Assembly: GCA_050049355.1 (NCBI GenBank)
Contig: JASFWK010000042.1
Coordinates: 1-15,437 of the forward strand
Reading direction: 5' to 3'
Length of the DNA: 15,437 nucleotides
From: JASFWK01 sp050049355
GTDB lineage: Bacteria > Chloroflexota > Anaerolineae > B4-G1 > DUEL01
Shown here: one piece after another, positions 1 through 6,726 of the stretch
Layout of the letters: the number at the start of each line of letters is the position of its first letter
Position numbering within the stretch: position 1 is the first letter of the stretch
Position numbers and translations under genes: made by a program
Notes under the pieces: model-generated
Seen by the model: only the letters and a program-made list of their open reading frames with translations
Told to the model about the DNA's origin: nothing
The model's database searches: none

Positions 1-220
1 TGTTCCACTCAACGAAGACCGCCTCCTCGGCCATCCGGCTCAGTGCCTCGAGCCCCACTTGGCCGGTCCCCGCGAACAGATCCAGAAAGCGACAGCCTGC
101 GATGTACGGTGCCAGGATATCAAAGAGGGCAGTCTTGGCTCGGTCGGTGATGGGGCGTATGTCCTCGCCGGGCACCGATTTCAGTTTTCGTCCCTTTGCC
201 TTACCTCTGATCACCCTCAT
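1..220 (-). CDS. rsmD: RsmD 16S rRNA (guanine-N2) methyltransferase, N-terminal part
   Basis: Only the first 73 codons are inside the window; the gene continues past base 1. The protein begins MRVIRGKAKGRKL, the standard opening of RsmD, followed by RPITDRAKTALFDIL (conserved R-P-T-x-D-x-x-x-x-A-L-F-x-x-L region) and the SAM-binding motif FLDLFAGTGQVGLEALSR around residues 45-62. In the family, RsmD methylates G966 of 16S rRNA during 30S assembly in the cytoplasm. The ATG is the first start giving the family N-terminus. Its ribosome site is weak (a GAGG lies about 16 bases upstream). The gene is transcribed divergently from rel and shares a promoter region with it. The motif reads GTGQVGLE where many relatives have GSGALGLE, a mild variation. 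Identification is firm despite truncation by the window edge. Confidence 0.9.
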   Translation of the reverse strand, partial: MRVIRGKAKGRKLKSVPGEDIRPITDRAKTALFDILAPYIAGCRFLDLFAGTGQVGLEALSRMAEEAVFVEWN

Positions 221-252
221 TGTGCTGACAACTATACCTCGCTCTCCCTTCG

Positions 253-280
253 TTGACAAATGCTTCGCTTGAATTATACT
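253..280 (+). promoter_or_regulatory. Sigma-70-type promoter for rel
   Basis: A perfect -35 TTGACA at 253-258 is separated by 16 bases from a -10 TATACT at 275-280. Transcription would start near 287, leaving a leader of about 80 bases before the ATG at 367. The presence of this promoter argues against translation starting at the in-frame TTG at 253. Confidence 0.8.
273..278 (-). promoter_or_regulatory. Candidate -10 element for rsmD, overlapping the rel -10
   Basis: Read on the minus strand, 278 down to 273 is TATAAT, a perfect -10, about 53 bases before the rsmD ATG. No good -35 is seen at the right distance (CTTCGG at 301-296), so the promoter is only probable. It shares four bases with the rel -10 on the other strand. 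A perfect 6-bp inverted repeat (GCTTGA 267-272, TCAAGC 280-285) is centred on the shared AT island. Confidence 0.45.
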
Positions 281-293
281 CAAGCCAGACCCT

Positions 294-344
294 ATCCGAA
301 GAGCGCAGTCCGGCCCATCTTCAGGCTCGAGCGGATCTTCGGAT
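294..344 (+). other. Leader hairpin of rel mRNA
   Basis: ATCCGAAGA at 294-302 and TCTTCGGAT at 336-344 are a perfect 9-bp inverted repeat. An inner CGC/GCG pair (304-306 with 331-333) extends the structure across small bulges. The hairpin occupies most of the predicted leader, starting a few bases after the expected transcript start and ending 8 bases before the ribosome site. No U-tract follows, so it is not a plain terminator. A role in mRNA stability or translation is inference. Confidence 0.45.
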
Positions 345-352
345 CGGTTCCT

Positions 353-360
353 GGAGAGGA
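353..360 (+). promoter_or_regulatory. Ribosome binding site fixing the rel start
   Basis: GGAGAGGA at 353-360 lies 6 bases before the ATG at 367. It selects this ATG over the longer in-frame reading that would begin inside the promoter. Confidence 0.7.
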
Positions 361-366
361 AGGGCA

Positions 367-2538
367 ATGGCGACGAGGATGATGGCGCAGTCGCCCCCCA
401 CCATCGAGGATATCTTGGCCCGATTGACGGACGAGGGGGAGCGGAACTTGGTCCGGTGCGCGTATGAGCTGGCCGCATCCGCCCACAAGAGGCAGCACCG
501 ACTTTCTGGTGAGCCCTACGTGCAGCACTCGCTGACCGTGGCGTGGCTGCTGACGGACCTGGGAATGGAGGCCGAGACGATCGCGGCGGGCCTCCTCCAC
601 GACGTGGTGGAGGACTGCGATGTCTCCGTGGAGGAACTGGAGGAGTCCTTCAGCTCGTCCGTGGCACGGATGGTGGATGGGGTGACCAAACTCCAGGAGA
701 TCAAGCGGTTAGGGCGGATGGGGGCTGAGGACCGTGATGAGCGTGAGTTGGAGAGCCTTCGCAAGTCCTTCCTGGCCATGGCTCGGGATGCGGAGGTGAT
801 GCTCATCAAACTGGCCGACCGCTTGCACAACATGCGCACTCTGGGGCCTCTCTCTCCTGATCGACAGCGACGGCTCTCGCGCGAGACTATGGAAATCTAT
901 GCCCCCCTCGCCAACCGGCTGGGCATCTGGCGTTGGAAGAGTGAACTGGAGGATCTGGCCTTTCGGTGTCTGGAACCGGAGACCTATCAGGAGATCGCTA
1001 ATCAGCTGGAGGCCAGGCGAGCGAGACAGGAAGCTGAGATCGAGCGCCACATCGCTCTTCTCCAACACCAGCTTCGGCTGGAGGGTCTCAGGGCAGAGAT
1101 CAGCGGTCGCTCCAAGCACATCTGCAGCATCTACCGGAAGATGCAGCGCAAGCAACTCCCCCTGGAACGGATCTACGACGTCCGGGCTGTCCGCGCCATC
1201 GTGGACTCCGTCCCTGACTGTTACCACACCCTGGGAGTCATTCATCGCATGTGGACCCCTATCCCTGGCGAATTCGATGACTACGTCGCCTCGCCCAAGC
1301 AGAATATGTACCAATCGCTCCATACGGCGGTGGTGGGGATGGATGGGAAGACCCTGGAGGTGCAGATCCGCACCCATCACATGCACCGCATCGCCGATTA
1401 CGGGATCGCCGCTCACTGGCGGTACAAGGAGGGGACCCGTAGGGATCGTCAGTTCGAGGAGAAGATCGCTGCTCTGCGATCCCAGATCGAGAGCCGCAGC
1501 GAGGCGCGGGATGCAGGGGAGTTTGTGGAAGCGGTCCGGACCGACCTATTCGAGGATCGGGTCTATGTCTTCACACCCAAAGGGAAGGTCATAGATCTAT
1601 CTACTGGGGCGACTCCAATTGACTTCGCCTACTACGTCCACACTGAGATCGGTCACCGCTGCCGGGGGGCAAAGGTAAACGGTCGGTGGGTTCCACTCGA
1701 CTACGTTCTCAGGACCGGCGACCAGGTGGAGATCATCACAGCCAAGCGGGCTGCCCCCAGTCGGGATTGGCTCAACCCGGCCTTGGGGTACGTGAAAACC
1801 GCCCGTGCTCGTTCCAAGATTCGGCGGTGGTTCCGGCGTCAGGATCGAGAACAGAACATCTCCTTAGGGCGGACGATCCTGGAGCGGGAACTGAAGCAGT
1901 TGGGGTTGGGCGAGATGTCCCACGAGGAGGTTGCGATCCTCTTTGACTATGACGAGGTTGAGGACTTCCTGGCGCGAATCGGTTTCGGGGATATCAACAG
2001 CCAACAGATCGCTGCCCGGGTGGTCGAGGCGAAGCGCAGGGAAGAGAAGAGAGAGACTGAGCTAGACGTGCCTCCGGTGGCTCCCATCCCCGACGAGGCT
2101 GTCTCCGATGTCCAGGTGTTGGGAACTGGAGGAGTTCTGACCCGCCTGGCCCGCTGCTGCAATCCCATCCCAGGCGAGCCCATCGTTGGCTACGTCACGC
2201 GGGGACGCGGTGTAACCATTCATCGGCGGGATTGCCCCAATGTGCTCAACGTCCGGGATGGCGAGCGGTTGATTGAGGTCAGTTGGGGCACCCAGGCTCG
2301 GACCTTCCCTGTGCTCATCTCTGTTCTGGCGTACGATCGGACGGGTCTCTTGCACGACATCAGCGGCGTGCTCTCCAGGGAGGGGATCGGCATCACCGGC
2401 ATCACGTTGAACACAAAGCAGAACGTCGTGACTCTGTACATCACTCTGGAAGTGACGGACATTGGTCAGTTGGGGCGGGTTTTAGCTGGCATCGCCAAGG
2501 TGCCTAACGTAGTTGAGGCCAAACGTCAGACCCGATGA
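367..2538 (+). CDS. rel: Bifunctional-type Rel (p)ppGpp synthetase/hydrolase (RSH family)
   Basis: A 723-residue long-form RSH protein, the cytoplasmic stringent-response enzyme that makes and degrades (p)ppGpp. Domains in order: HD hydrolase about 25-195, synthetase about 230-360, TGS about 397-458 (starting DRVYVFTPKGKV), a Cys/His-containing segment near 596 (RCCNPIPGEP), and a C-terminal ACT domain about 645-720 (LAYDRTGLLHDISGVL). Hydrolase residues known from streptococcal Rel are all present: R45, H54, H78, D79, E82, D83, D151 and N155 (LADRLHNMRT). The synthetase has YDVRAVR and YQSLHTAV. The notable feature is EFDD at 302-305, whereas bifunctional Rel/SpoT enzymes usually have RxKD and monofunctional RelA has ExDD. 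The start was chosen from the ribosome site at 353-360. Expression is likely from the TTGACA/TATACT promoter through a structured leader. Full family length, no frameshift. Confidence 0.95.
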   Translation: MATRMMAQSPPTIEDILARLTDEGERNLVRCAYELAASAHKRQHRLSGEPYVQHSLTVAWLLTDLGMEAETIAAGLLHDVVEDCDVSVEELEESFSSSVARMVDGVTKLQEIKRLGRMGAEDRDERELESLRKSFLAMARDAEVMLIKLADRLHNMRTLGPLSPDRQRRLSRETMEIYAPLANRLGIWRWKSELEDLAFRCLEPETYQEIANQLEARRARQEAEIERHIALLQHQLRLEGLRAEISGRSKHICSIYRKMQRKQLPLERIYDVRAVRAIVDSVPDCYHTLGVIHRMWTPIPGEFDDYVASPKQNMYQSLHTAVVGMDGKTLEVQIRTHHMHRIADYGIAAHWRYKEGTRRDRQFEEKIAALRSQIESRSEARDAGEFVEAVRTDLFEDRVYVFTPKGKVIDLSTGATPIDFAYYVHTEIGHRCRGAKVNGRWVPLDYVLRTGDQVEIITAKRAAPSRDWLNPALGYVKTARARSKIRRWFRRQDREQNISLGRTILERELKQLGLGEMSHEEVAILFDYDEVEDFLARIGFGDINSQQIAARVVEAKRREEKRETELDVPPVAPIPDEAVSDVQVLGTGGVLTRLARCCNPIPGEPIVGYVTRGRGVTIHRRDCPNVLNVRDGERLIEVSWGTQARTFPVLISVLAYDRTGLLHDISGVLSREGIGITGITLNTKQNVVTLYITLEVTDIGQLGRVLAGIAKVPNVVEAKRQTR

Positions 2539-2546
2539 ACGGGCCA

Positions 2547-2580
2547 AATGACAAACCGACGAATCCAGCCGCTTGTCATT
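2547..2580. terminator. Weak inverted repeat between convergent rel and glycosyltransferase
   Basis: AATGACAA (2547-2554) and TTGTCATT (2573-2580) form a perfect but AT-rich 8-bp stem with an 18-base loop, between convergent genes. The right arm covers the stop codon of the minus-strand gene. There is no T-run on either side, so a termination role is only possible. Confidence 0.25.
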
Positions 2581-3322
2581 CGCCGCGTGTCAAGCGCTTG
2601 AGCTGCCGGTACTTGACCGCTTCGTAGTAGGCCATCAGCAAGCTCAGCCTGAGTCCGTGGAAGCCGTCGCGAATTCCCCGTAGCGTAACGAACCGCCACC
2701 AGAAGTGACGCACTGCCTGGGAGTAGGGGGTGTAGAAACAGGGCCGGATTCCCCGTTCCAGCAGGATCTTGGCATCAATGGCGATGTACTTCTCCTGCCG
2801 GGCGATGAAGTCGGCCAGGTCGTCGTAGTTGTAGTGGATGAGGGGGTTGTTGAGATGTCCCGTTGGCCCGTCCGCCACGATGATCTCGTGGACGGGCCGT
2901 TCCCAGCGGACGCGACCACGCAGGAGCAAGCGCGGCTGATAGTCCGGGTACCATCCGGCCCCCATGGTGAGGCGGCCGAAGATGTAGTTGTGGCGCGGCA
3001 CGGCCCAGGCCACTTCCTCGTGACTGCCAGTTGTCACCGACTGCACCTCCATCGCTAGCTCCGGCGTGGCCCGCTCGTCGGCGTCCACGAAGAAGATCCA
3101 GTCCGCCTCCACTCGATCCATCGCTGCGTTGTGAAACTGGGCGTAGTCCTCAAAGGTGTGCTGAATCACATCTGCTCCGCTGCCTGCGGCCAACTCTGCC
3201 GTCCGATCGGTGGTGCGGGAGTCGAGAAAGACGACTTTGTGGTCTGTCCAGGCCAGGCTCTTTAGGCAATCCAAGATGTTGTCTTCCTCGTCCCGGGCGC
3301 AGACGATGGCTGCTACACTCAT
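2576..3322 (-). CDS. Family 2 glycosyltransferase, WaaE/KdtX-like
   Basis: A 248-residue GT-A fold glycosyltransferase. It begins MSVAAIVCARDEEDNILDCL, with the nucleotide-sugar segment FLDSRTTDRTAELA around 32-45 and a DADE metal-binding motif at 80-83 (WIFFVDADER). The region FEDYAQFHNAA and the later RPVHE near 142-146 resemble the beta-glucosyltransferase group that includes LPS-core WaaE. No clear membrane segment is seen, so it probably acts at the cytoplasmic face of the membrane on a lipid-linked or surface glycan. The start is the ATG at 3322, with GGGAGGAG at 3335-3328 upstream; it overlaps the stop of the preceding gene as ATGA, which implies translational coupling. A longer in-frame reading exists upstream but lies entirely inside the neighbouring gene. 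The sugar donor and acceptor cannot be read from sequence. Confidence 0.85.
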   Translation of the reverse strand: MSVAAIVCARDEEDNILDCLKSLAWTDHKVVFLDSRTTDRTAELAAGSGADVIQHTFEDYAQFHNAAMDRVEADWIFFVDADERATPELAMEVQSVTTGSHEEVAWAVPRHNYIFGRLTMGAGWYPDYQPRLLLRGRVRWERPVHEIIVADGPTGHLNNPLIHYNYDDLADFIARQEKYIAIDAKILLERGIRPCFYTPYSQAVRHFWWRFVTLRGIRDGFHGLRLSLLMAYYEAVKYRQLKRLTRGE

Positions 3323-4233
3323 CGCGTCTCCTCCCAGGTCTCGATGACTCGCTGGCAGGCGATGACCATCCGGGGGGAGGCCCTTCGCATGCGCCGTTGC
3401 ATCCCAGCGCGGACCATCACCCGCGCCAGCCACCGCCTGATCGGTCCGTGGTGGCGCGCGTAGAGACGGGCCCGGCTGGTCCAGAGGTTGATGAAGGAGC
3501 GGATGGCTACCTGGCCTGTGGACCGACCGGCGTGGTGGATCACCCGAGCGGTTGGCACACAAAGAGCGCCCCAGCCAACCTGCTGCATCCGCCAACACCA
3601 ATCAATCTCTTCGCAGTACATGTGGTACCCCTCGTCCATCAGCCCTACCTGCTCGATAGCTTCGGTTCGCACCATCATTGCAGCTCCAAGGGGATGATCC
3701 ACAGGGAATGGAGTGTTCCCTTCGTAGAGGCGGCGGGGGTAGCGACCGTTGAGGGGGGTATCGTACAGGCGGGAAGGGAGCGGGAAGAGCTCGAACGCCA
3801 GTTGGGCCAGGCCTGGGAAGCGGAAGGCGGAGTGCTGGAGGGAGCCATCAGGATAGAGAAGTTTGGCCCCGGCCACCCCACGTCGGGGATTGGCCTTGAG
3901 GGCCGAGAGAAGCTCCGCCGCAGCTGCTGGAAGGATCTCCGTATCGGGGTTCAGAAGCCACACGAAGGGCGAACTCCGACCGGCGGACCGCAAATTGCGA
4001 AGGGCAAGGTTATTGCCGGCGGCAAAGCCCAGGTTCTCCTCGCTGGCGATCACGTGCACAGCGGGGAACACCTCCGCTACCATCTCCGGTGAGCCGTCGG
4101 TTGAGGCATTGTCCACCACCCAAACTTCGGCGTCAAGCCCCGATCGGTTTAGATCCTCAGATAAGGAATTCAGGCAGCCAGCGAGCAACTCCCGAACGTT
4201 CCAACTGACAATCGCTACGGCTAAGTCTGGCAT
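3319..4233 (-). CDS. Family 2 glycosyltransferase, WbbL/rhamnosyltransferase-like
   Basis: A 304-residue GT2 enzyme. The N-terminus carries VAIVSWNVRELL, then VVDNASTDGS (39-48), ENLGFAAGNN (66-75) and LLNPDTE (93-99), where the Asp of NPDT is the usual metal ligand. The acceptor-side block GAAMMVRTEAIEQVG and YCEEIDWCWR (206-215) holds the ED-type acidic cluster typical of the WbbL group, which often adds rhamnose to O-antigen or cell-wall linkers. The rhamnose assignment is family-level only. It ends in an ATGA overlap with the next glycosyltransferase, so the two are probably co-expressed and work on one glycan. The ribosome site is weak (GTGAG about 6 bases upstream). No promoter is visible in the 99-base gap to phnE, so read-through from the phn operon is possible. 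Confidence 0.85.
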   Translation of the reverse strand: MPDLAVAIVSWNVRELLAGCLNSLSEDLNRSGLDAEVWVVDNASTDGSPEMVAEVFPAVHVIASEENLGFAAGNNLALRNLRSAGRSSPFVWLLNPDTEILPAAAAELLSALKANPRRGVAGAKLLYPDGSLQHSAFRFPGLAQLAFELFPLPSRLYDTPLNGRYPRRLYEGNTPFPVDHPLGAAMMVRTEAIEQVGLMDEGYHMYCEEIDWCWRMQQVGWGALCVPTARVIHHAGRSTGQVAIRSFINLWTSRARLYARHHGPIRRWLARVMVRAGMQRRMRRASPRMVIACQRVIETWEETR

Positions 4234-4266
4234 TGTCGCTCACGGGGATGCGAAATCACGCCACGA

Positions 4267-4306
4267 AGAACACGAAGGGCAGGGTTTCCATCGCCCCTCG
4301 TGTTCT
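4267..4306. repeat. Inverted repeat of CACGAAG-type intergenic element
   Basis: AGAACACGAAGGGC (4267-4280) and GCCCCTCGTGTTCT (4293-4306) pair over 14 positions with one mismatch and a 12-base loop; the mismatch becomes a G-U pair in minus-strand RNA. The element, with the preceding CCACGAAGAACACGAAGG, fills most of the gap between phnE and the glycosyltransferase pair. From memory, such CACGAAG-rich units recur between genes in several environmental phyla. No T-run follows, so attenuation or mRNA-end protection is inference. Confidence 0.5.
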
Positions 4307-4332
4307 CCAGGCAGGTTCCTGAGCCGTTTGTG

Positions 4333-5853
4333 TTATACGAAGCGCTGCCGGATCTCCGCGCTCACGTAGTCCAGGATCGCAACGGTGACGGCGATGAACC
4401 AGACGGCGATGCCCGCTGCCCGATAGTCCAGCAGGCGGATATACTGGATCAGCAGGAAGCCGATGCCGCCGCCGCCGACGAGCCCGATGACCGTGGACAT
4501 ACGGACGTTGATATCCCAGCGGTAGATAGAGAAGGAGACGAAGGGAGGGATCATCTGCGGGACCACGGCGTACATAATGGTCTGCAGCCGCGTCGCACCT
4601 GTGGCCTGGACGGCCTCGATGGGACCGGGGTCGATGTTCTCAATGGCCTCTGAGTAGAGCTTTCCTAACGCGGCAATGGAGTGAACGGTAAGGGCGATGA
4701 TGCCGGCGAAGGGACCGAGCCCCACCCAGACCACGGCGATCAGCGCCCAGATCAACGGCTCGATGGAGCGGACGATGTTCAGAATCGTGCGGGTGACGTA
4801 GTAGACAGTCATTGAGGCCCACGAGCCGGACATCAGGTTTCGTGCAGCCAAGAAGCTAGCGGGGATGGAGAAGAGAATGCCGAAGATCGTTGCCATCATT
4901 CCTAAGAAGATGGTCTCTACCATCCGCGCGATAGTCAGCCGCAGGGGCTCGCTGGGGCGTACGGCGGCTATCCCCGCCTCCTGCCTCGCCTCCACGTGGT
5001 GGATCTGTCGCCCTCGGGCGCTCGCGGGGATCAGGCGGTACGGCATACGAATGTCGATTTGGAACGATCCCTCGCCATCGGTCGCGAAAGAGATGTATTC
5101 GTCCTCCTTGCGCACCCGAAACTCATTGCCGATAGGGTCTATCCACCAGATCTCTGTCTCCGTGTTCGGGGCGAAACCTCGCCCTGTGAGCGAGAGGGTG
5201 GTTCCCGGCACGGTCTGAAAGTTCTCGTCCTGAGTTGTGAGGTCCCCGCACGTCGGTTCGGCCTTGACGTAGGGTCGCCCGGGCACCTCTTCCGGTGGTG
5301 GGGGTGGGGCCTGGTCATCGCATGGGGAGAGAATCTCAGCTCCAGCGCTCGTCTCTTCGGTCACCCTATCTATGGCTGCCTCCCAGGGCCAGAGCACCCG
5401 GGAGAGGGGCGGCCAAGCATCTGTCAGCTCCGTCGCTGCTTTCTGCAGGTTTATCTCGCTGATCTGCCAGCCCAGCGTGAAGAAGAGCACAATGACAAGA
5501 GCAAAGAGCCCAATCCCGCCACGACGCTCGGTCTGGGCTTGCCGATAGGCGTCCCATGCCGCCCATAGCCACAGCACCAGTATACCGACCACCATTGCTC
5601 CTACGAAGATGGGCCGGCGATCGAAGGCTTTGCGGAATATGGCCATCGCCTCGACCTCGCGCCGGCCCAAGTCTTGCACGCGCCACGCCACGAGCCCGAA
5701 GATGCTGACCAGCGAGCCCAGCAGAAGCAGTCCCCGTTGAACCTGACGAGCCAAGATCTGACCCAGACCAGGGACGATCAGCGAGGCTAGAGCAGCCACG
5801 GGTGCGGGCACCAGGCTAGGCCGAATCTCTTCCTGTCTGGTTCGCGTGGCCAT
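4333..5853 (-). CDS. phnE: Phosphonate-type ABC transporter permease with two extra modules
   Basis: A 506-residue permease, nearly twice the usual 260-290. The C-terminal core (about 305-506) is a normal PhnE: an ETIFLGMMATIFGILFSIPA membrane entry, LAARNLM, the EAA coupling loop around 402-432 (EAIENIDPGPIEAVQATGA), and YRWDINVRMSTVIG followed by LVGGGGIGF. The usual first PhnE membrane segment appears around 114-130, followed by WQISEINL. Two parts are additional. Residues 1-110 carry about three hydrophobic segments, beginning with a PGLGQ motif (28-32) as in small TM2/DUF5683-like domains. Residues about 165-305 are hydrophilic, with a proline stretch at 183-187 and a beta-rich Ig/IPT-like section near 215-275 (VPGTTLSLTGRGFAPNTETE), placed between the first PhnE helix and the core and probably outside the membrane. 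The gene starts 1 base after the phnC stop, so it is translationally linked. Substrate may be phosphonate, phosphite or phosphate. Confidence 0.85.
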   Translation of the reverse strand: MATRTRQEEIRPSLVPAPVAALASLIVPGLGQILARQVQRGLLLLGSLVSIFGLVAWRVQDLGRREVEAMAIFRKAFDRRPIFVGAMVVGILVLWLWAAWDAYRQAQTERRGGIGLFALVIVLFFTLGWQISEINLQKAATELTDAWPPLSRVLWPWEAAIDRVTEETSAGAEILSPCDDQAPPPPPEEVPGRPYVKAEPTCGDLTTQDENFQTVPGTTLSLTGRGFAPNTETEIWWIDPIGNEFRVRKEDEYISFATDGEGSFQIDIRMPYRLIPASARGRQIHHVEARQEAGIAAVRPSEPLRLTIARMVETIFLGMMATIFGILFSIPASFLAARNLMSGSWASMTVYYVTRTILNIVRSIEPLIWALIAVVWVGLGPFAGIIALTVHSIAALGKLYSEAIENIDPGPIEAVQATGATRLQTIMYAVVPQMIPPFVSFSIYRWDINVRMSTVIGLVGGGGIGFLLIQYIRLLDYRAAGIAVWFIAVTVAILDYVSAEIRQRFV

Positions 5854-5854
5854 G

Positions 5855-6640
5855 CTATGCTCCTCCTTCGTGCGGCCCTACGCTCACCCGGACCGCCTCC
5901 GCGCCGTAGATCTCCTTGAACTCCTCGTCGGTCATACCCCGGATCTCCTCGCGGGTGCCTCGGTAGACGATCTGTCCTCCGCGGAGCCCGATGACTCGCA
6001 TAGCGTACCGTTGCACCAGATCCAAGTAGTGCAGGCTGCACAGGATACTGATTCCCTCCTCCTGGTTCAGTTGCTCTATATACCCCAAGATCGAGTGGGC
6101 CAACACAGGGTCCAGGCTGGCCACCGGCTCGTCGGCCAGGATCATTTGGGGCTGCTGCATCAGCGCTCGGGCGATTCCCACCCGCTGCTGCTGCCCGCCG
6201 CTCAGTTCGTCTGCTCGCTTATGAGCTTGGTCGGTGATGCCTACACGCTCCAGCGCCTCCATCGCCAGTTGCCTGTCCTTCCGCGGAAACTGATGAAGGA
6301 GGCTGGTCCACGGATTCACATATCCGAGCCGTCCGGAGAGGACATTGGTGAGGACCGTTGAGCGCTTGACCAGGTTGAACTGCTGAAAGATCATGCCAAT
6401 CCGTCGCCGGACCCGGCGTAGTTCATCCGCATTTGCCCTTGTGATGTCGACCCCGTCCCAGATGATCTGCCCTTCCGTCGGTTCGACCAGGCGATTGATG
6501 CAGCGGAGTAAGGTGGACTTGCCTGATCCGCTCAGGCCGATAACGATCAAGAACTCGCCGTCTTTCAAGACGAAGCTTACGTCCCGAAGGGCGACGGTCC
6601 CGTCGTCATATATCTTGGTCAGGTTCTTGACCTCAAGCAT
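5855..6640 (-). CDS. phnC: Phosphonate-type ABC transporter ATP-binding protein
   Basis: A 261-residue ABC ATPase of normal length. Walker A GLSGSGKST is at 35-43, the Q-loop glutamine near 86 (IFQQFNLV), the signature LSGGQQQRVGIARAL at 146-160, Walker B MILADEP at 166-172, the D-loop SLDP at 175-178 and the H-loop at His204. The FNLVKRSTVLTNVLSGRLG section is characteristic of PhnC rather than of other importers. It powers uptake with PhnD and PhnE at the inner face of the cytoplasmic membrane. The start follows a GGGGGAAGG ribosome site that abuts the ATG closely. An 86-base gap with a strong hairpin separates it from phnD; phnE follows 1 base later. No C-P lyase or phosphonatase genes are in the window, so the fate of the imported compound is unknown. 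Confidence 0.93.
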   Translation of the reverse strand: MLEVKNLTKIYDDGTVALRDVSFVLKDGEFLIVIGLSGSGKSTLLRCINRLVEPTEGQIIWDGVDITRANADELRRVRRRIGMIFQQFNLVKRSTVLTNVLSGRLGYVNPWTSLLHQFPRKDRQLAMEALERVGITDQAHKRADELSGGQQQRVGIARALMQQPQMILADEPVASLDPVLAHSILGYIEQLNQEEGISILCSLHYLDLVQRYAMRVIGLRGGQIVYRGTREEIRGMTDEEFKEIYGAEAVRVSVGPHEGGA

Positions 6641-6662
6641 CCTTCCCCCTGTCTGTTTTGCG

Positions 6663-6689
6663 AAGGGGGGACCAGAACGGTCCCCCCTT
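6663..6689 (-). other. Perfect intercistronic hairpin between phnD and phnC
   Basis: AAGGGGGGACC (6663-6673) and GGTCCCCCCTT (6679-6689) form a perfect 11-bp stem with a 5-base loop. In the minus-strand transcript it follows the phnD stop by about 37 bases and is followed by CGCAAAACAG, with no U-tract. Such hairpins after binding-protein genes commonly protect the upstream mRNA or lower downstream expression, which would give more PhnD than PhnC/PhnE. Its C-run could also pair briefly with the G-run of the phnC ribosome site. Confidence 0.7.
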
Positions 6690-6726
6690 GCCGATGTTCA
6701 TCCTGATGTTGCCAGCCAGCGGCTGA

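Noticed and set aside
253..366. Longer rel reading beginning at the TTG at 253
   Set aside because: The TTG is the -35 box of a strong promoter, and a good ribosome site precedes the ATG at 367, where family-like sequence begins soon after.
709..1416. 235-codon minus-strand open frame inside rel
   Set aside because: It lies wholly antisense to the conserved hydrolase and synthetase domains and has no recognisable motif.
3031..4092. 353-codon plus-strand open frame opposite the two glycosyltransferases
   Set aside because: It is antisense to two well-supported genes, is rich in Arg/Pro/Ser as expected of a GC-rich shadow frame, and shows no family motif or ribosome site.
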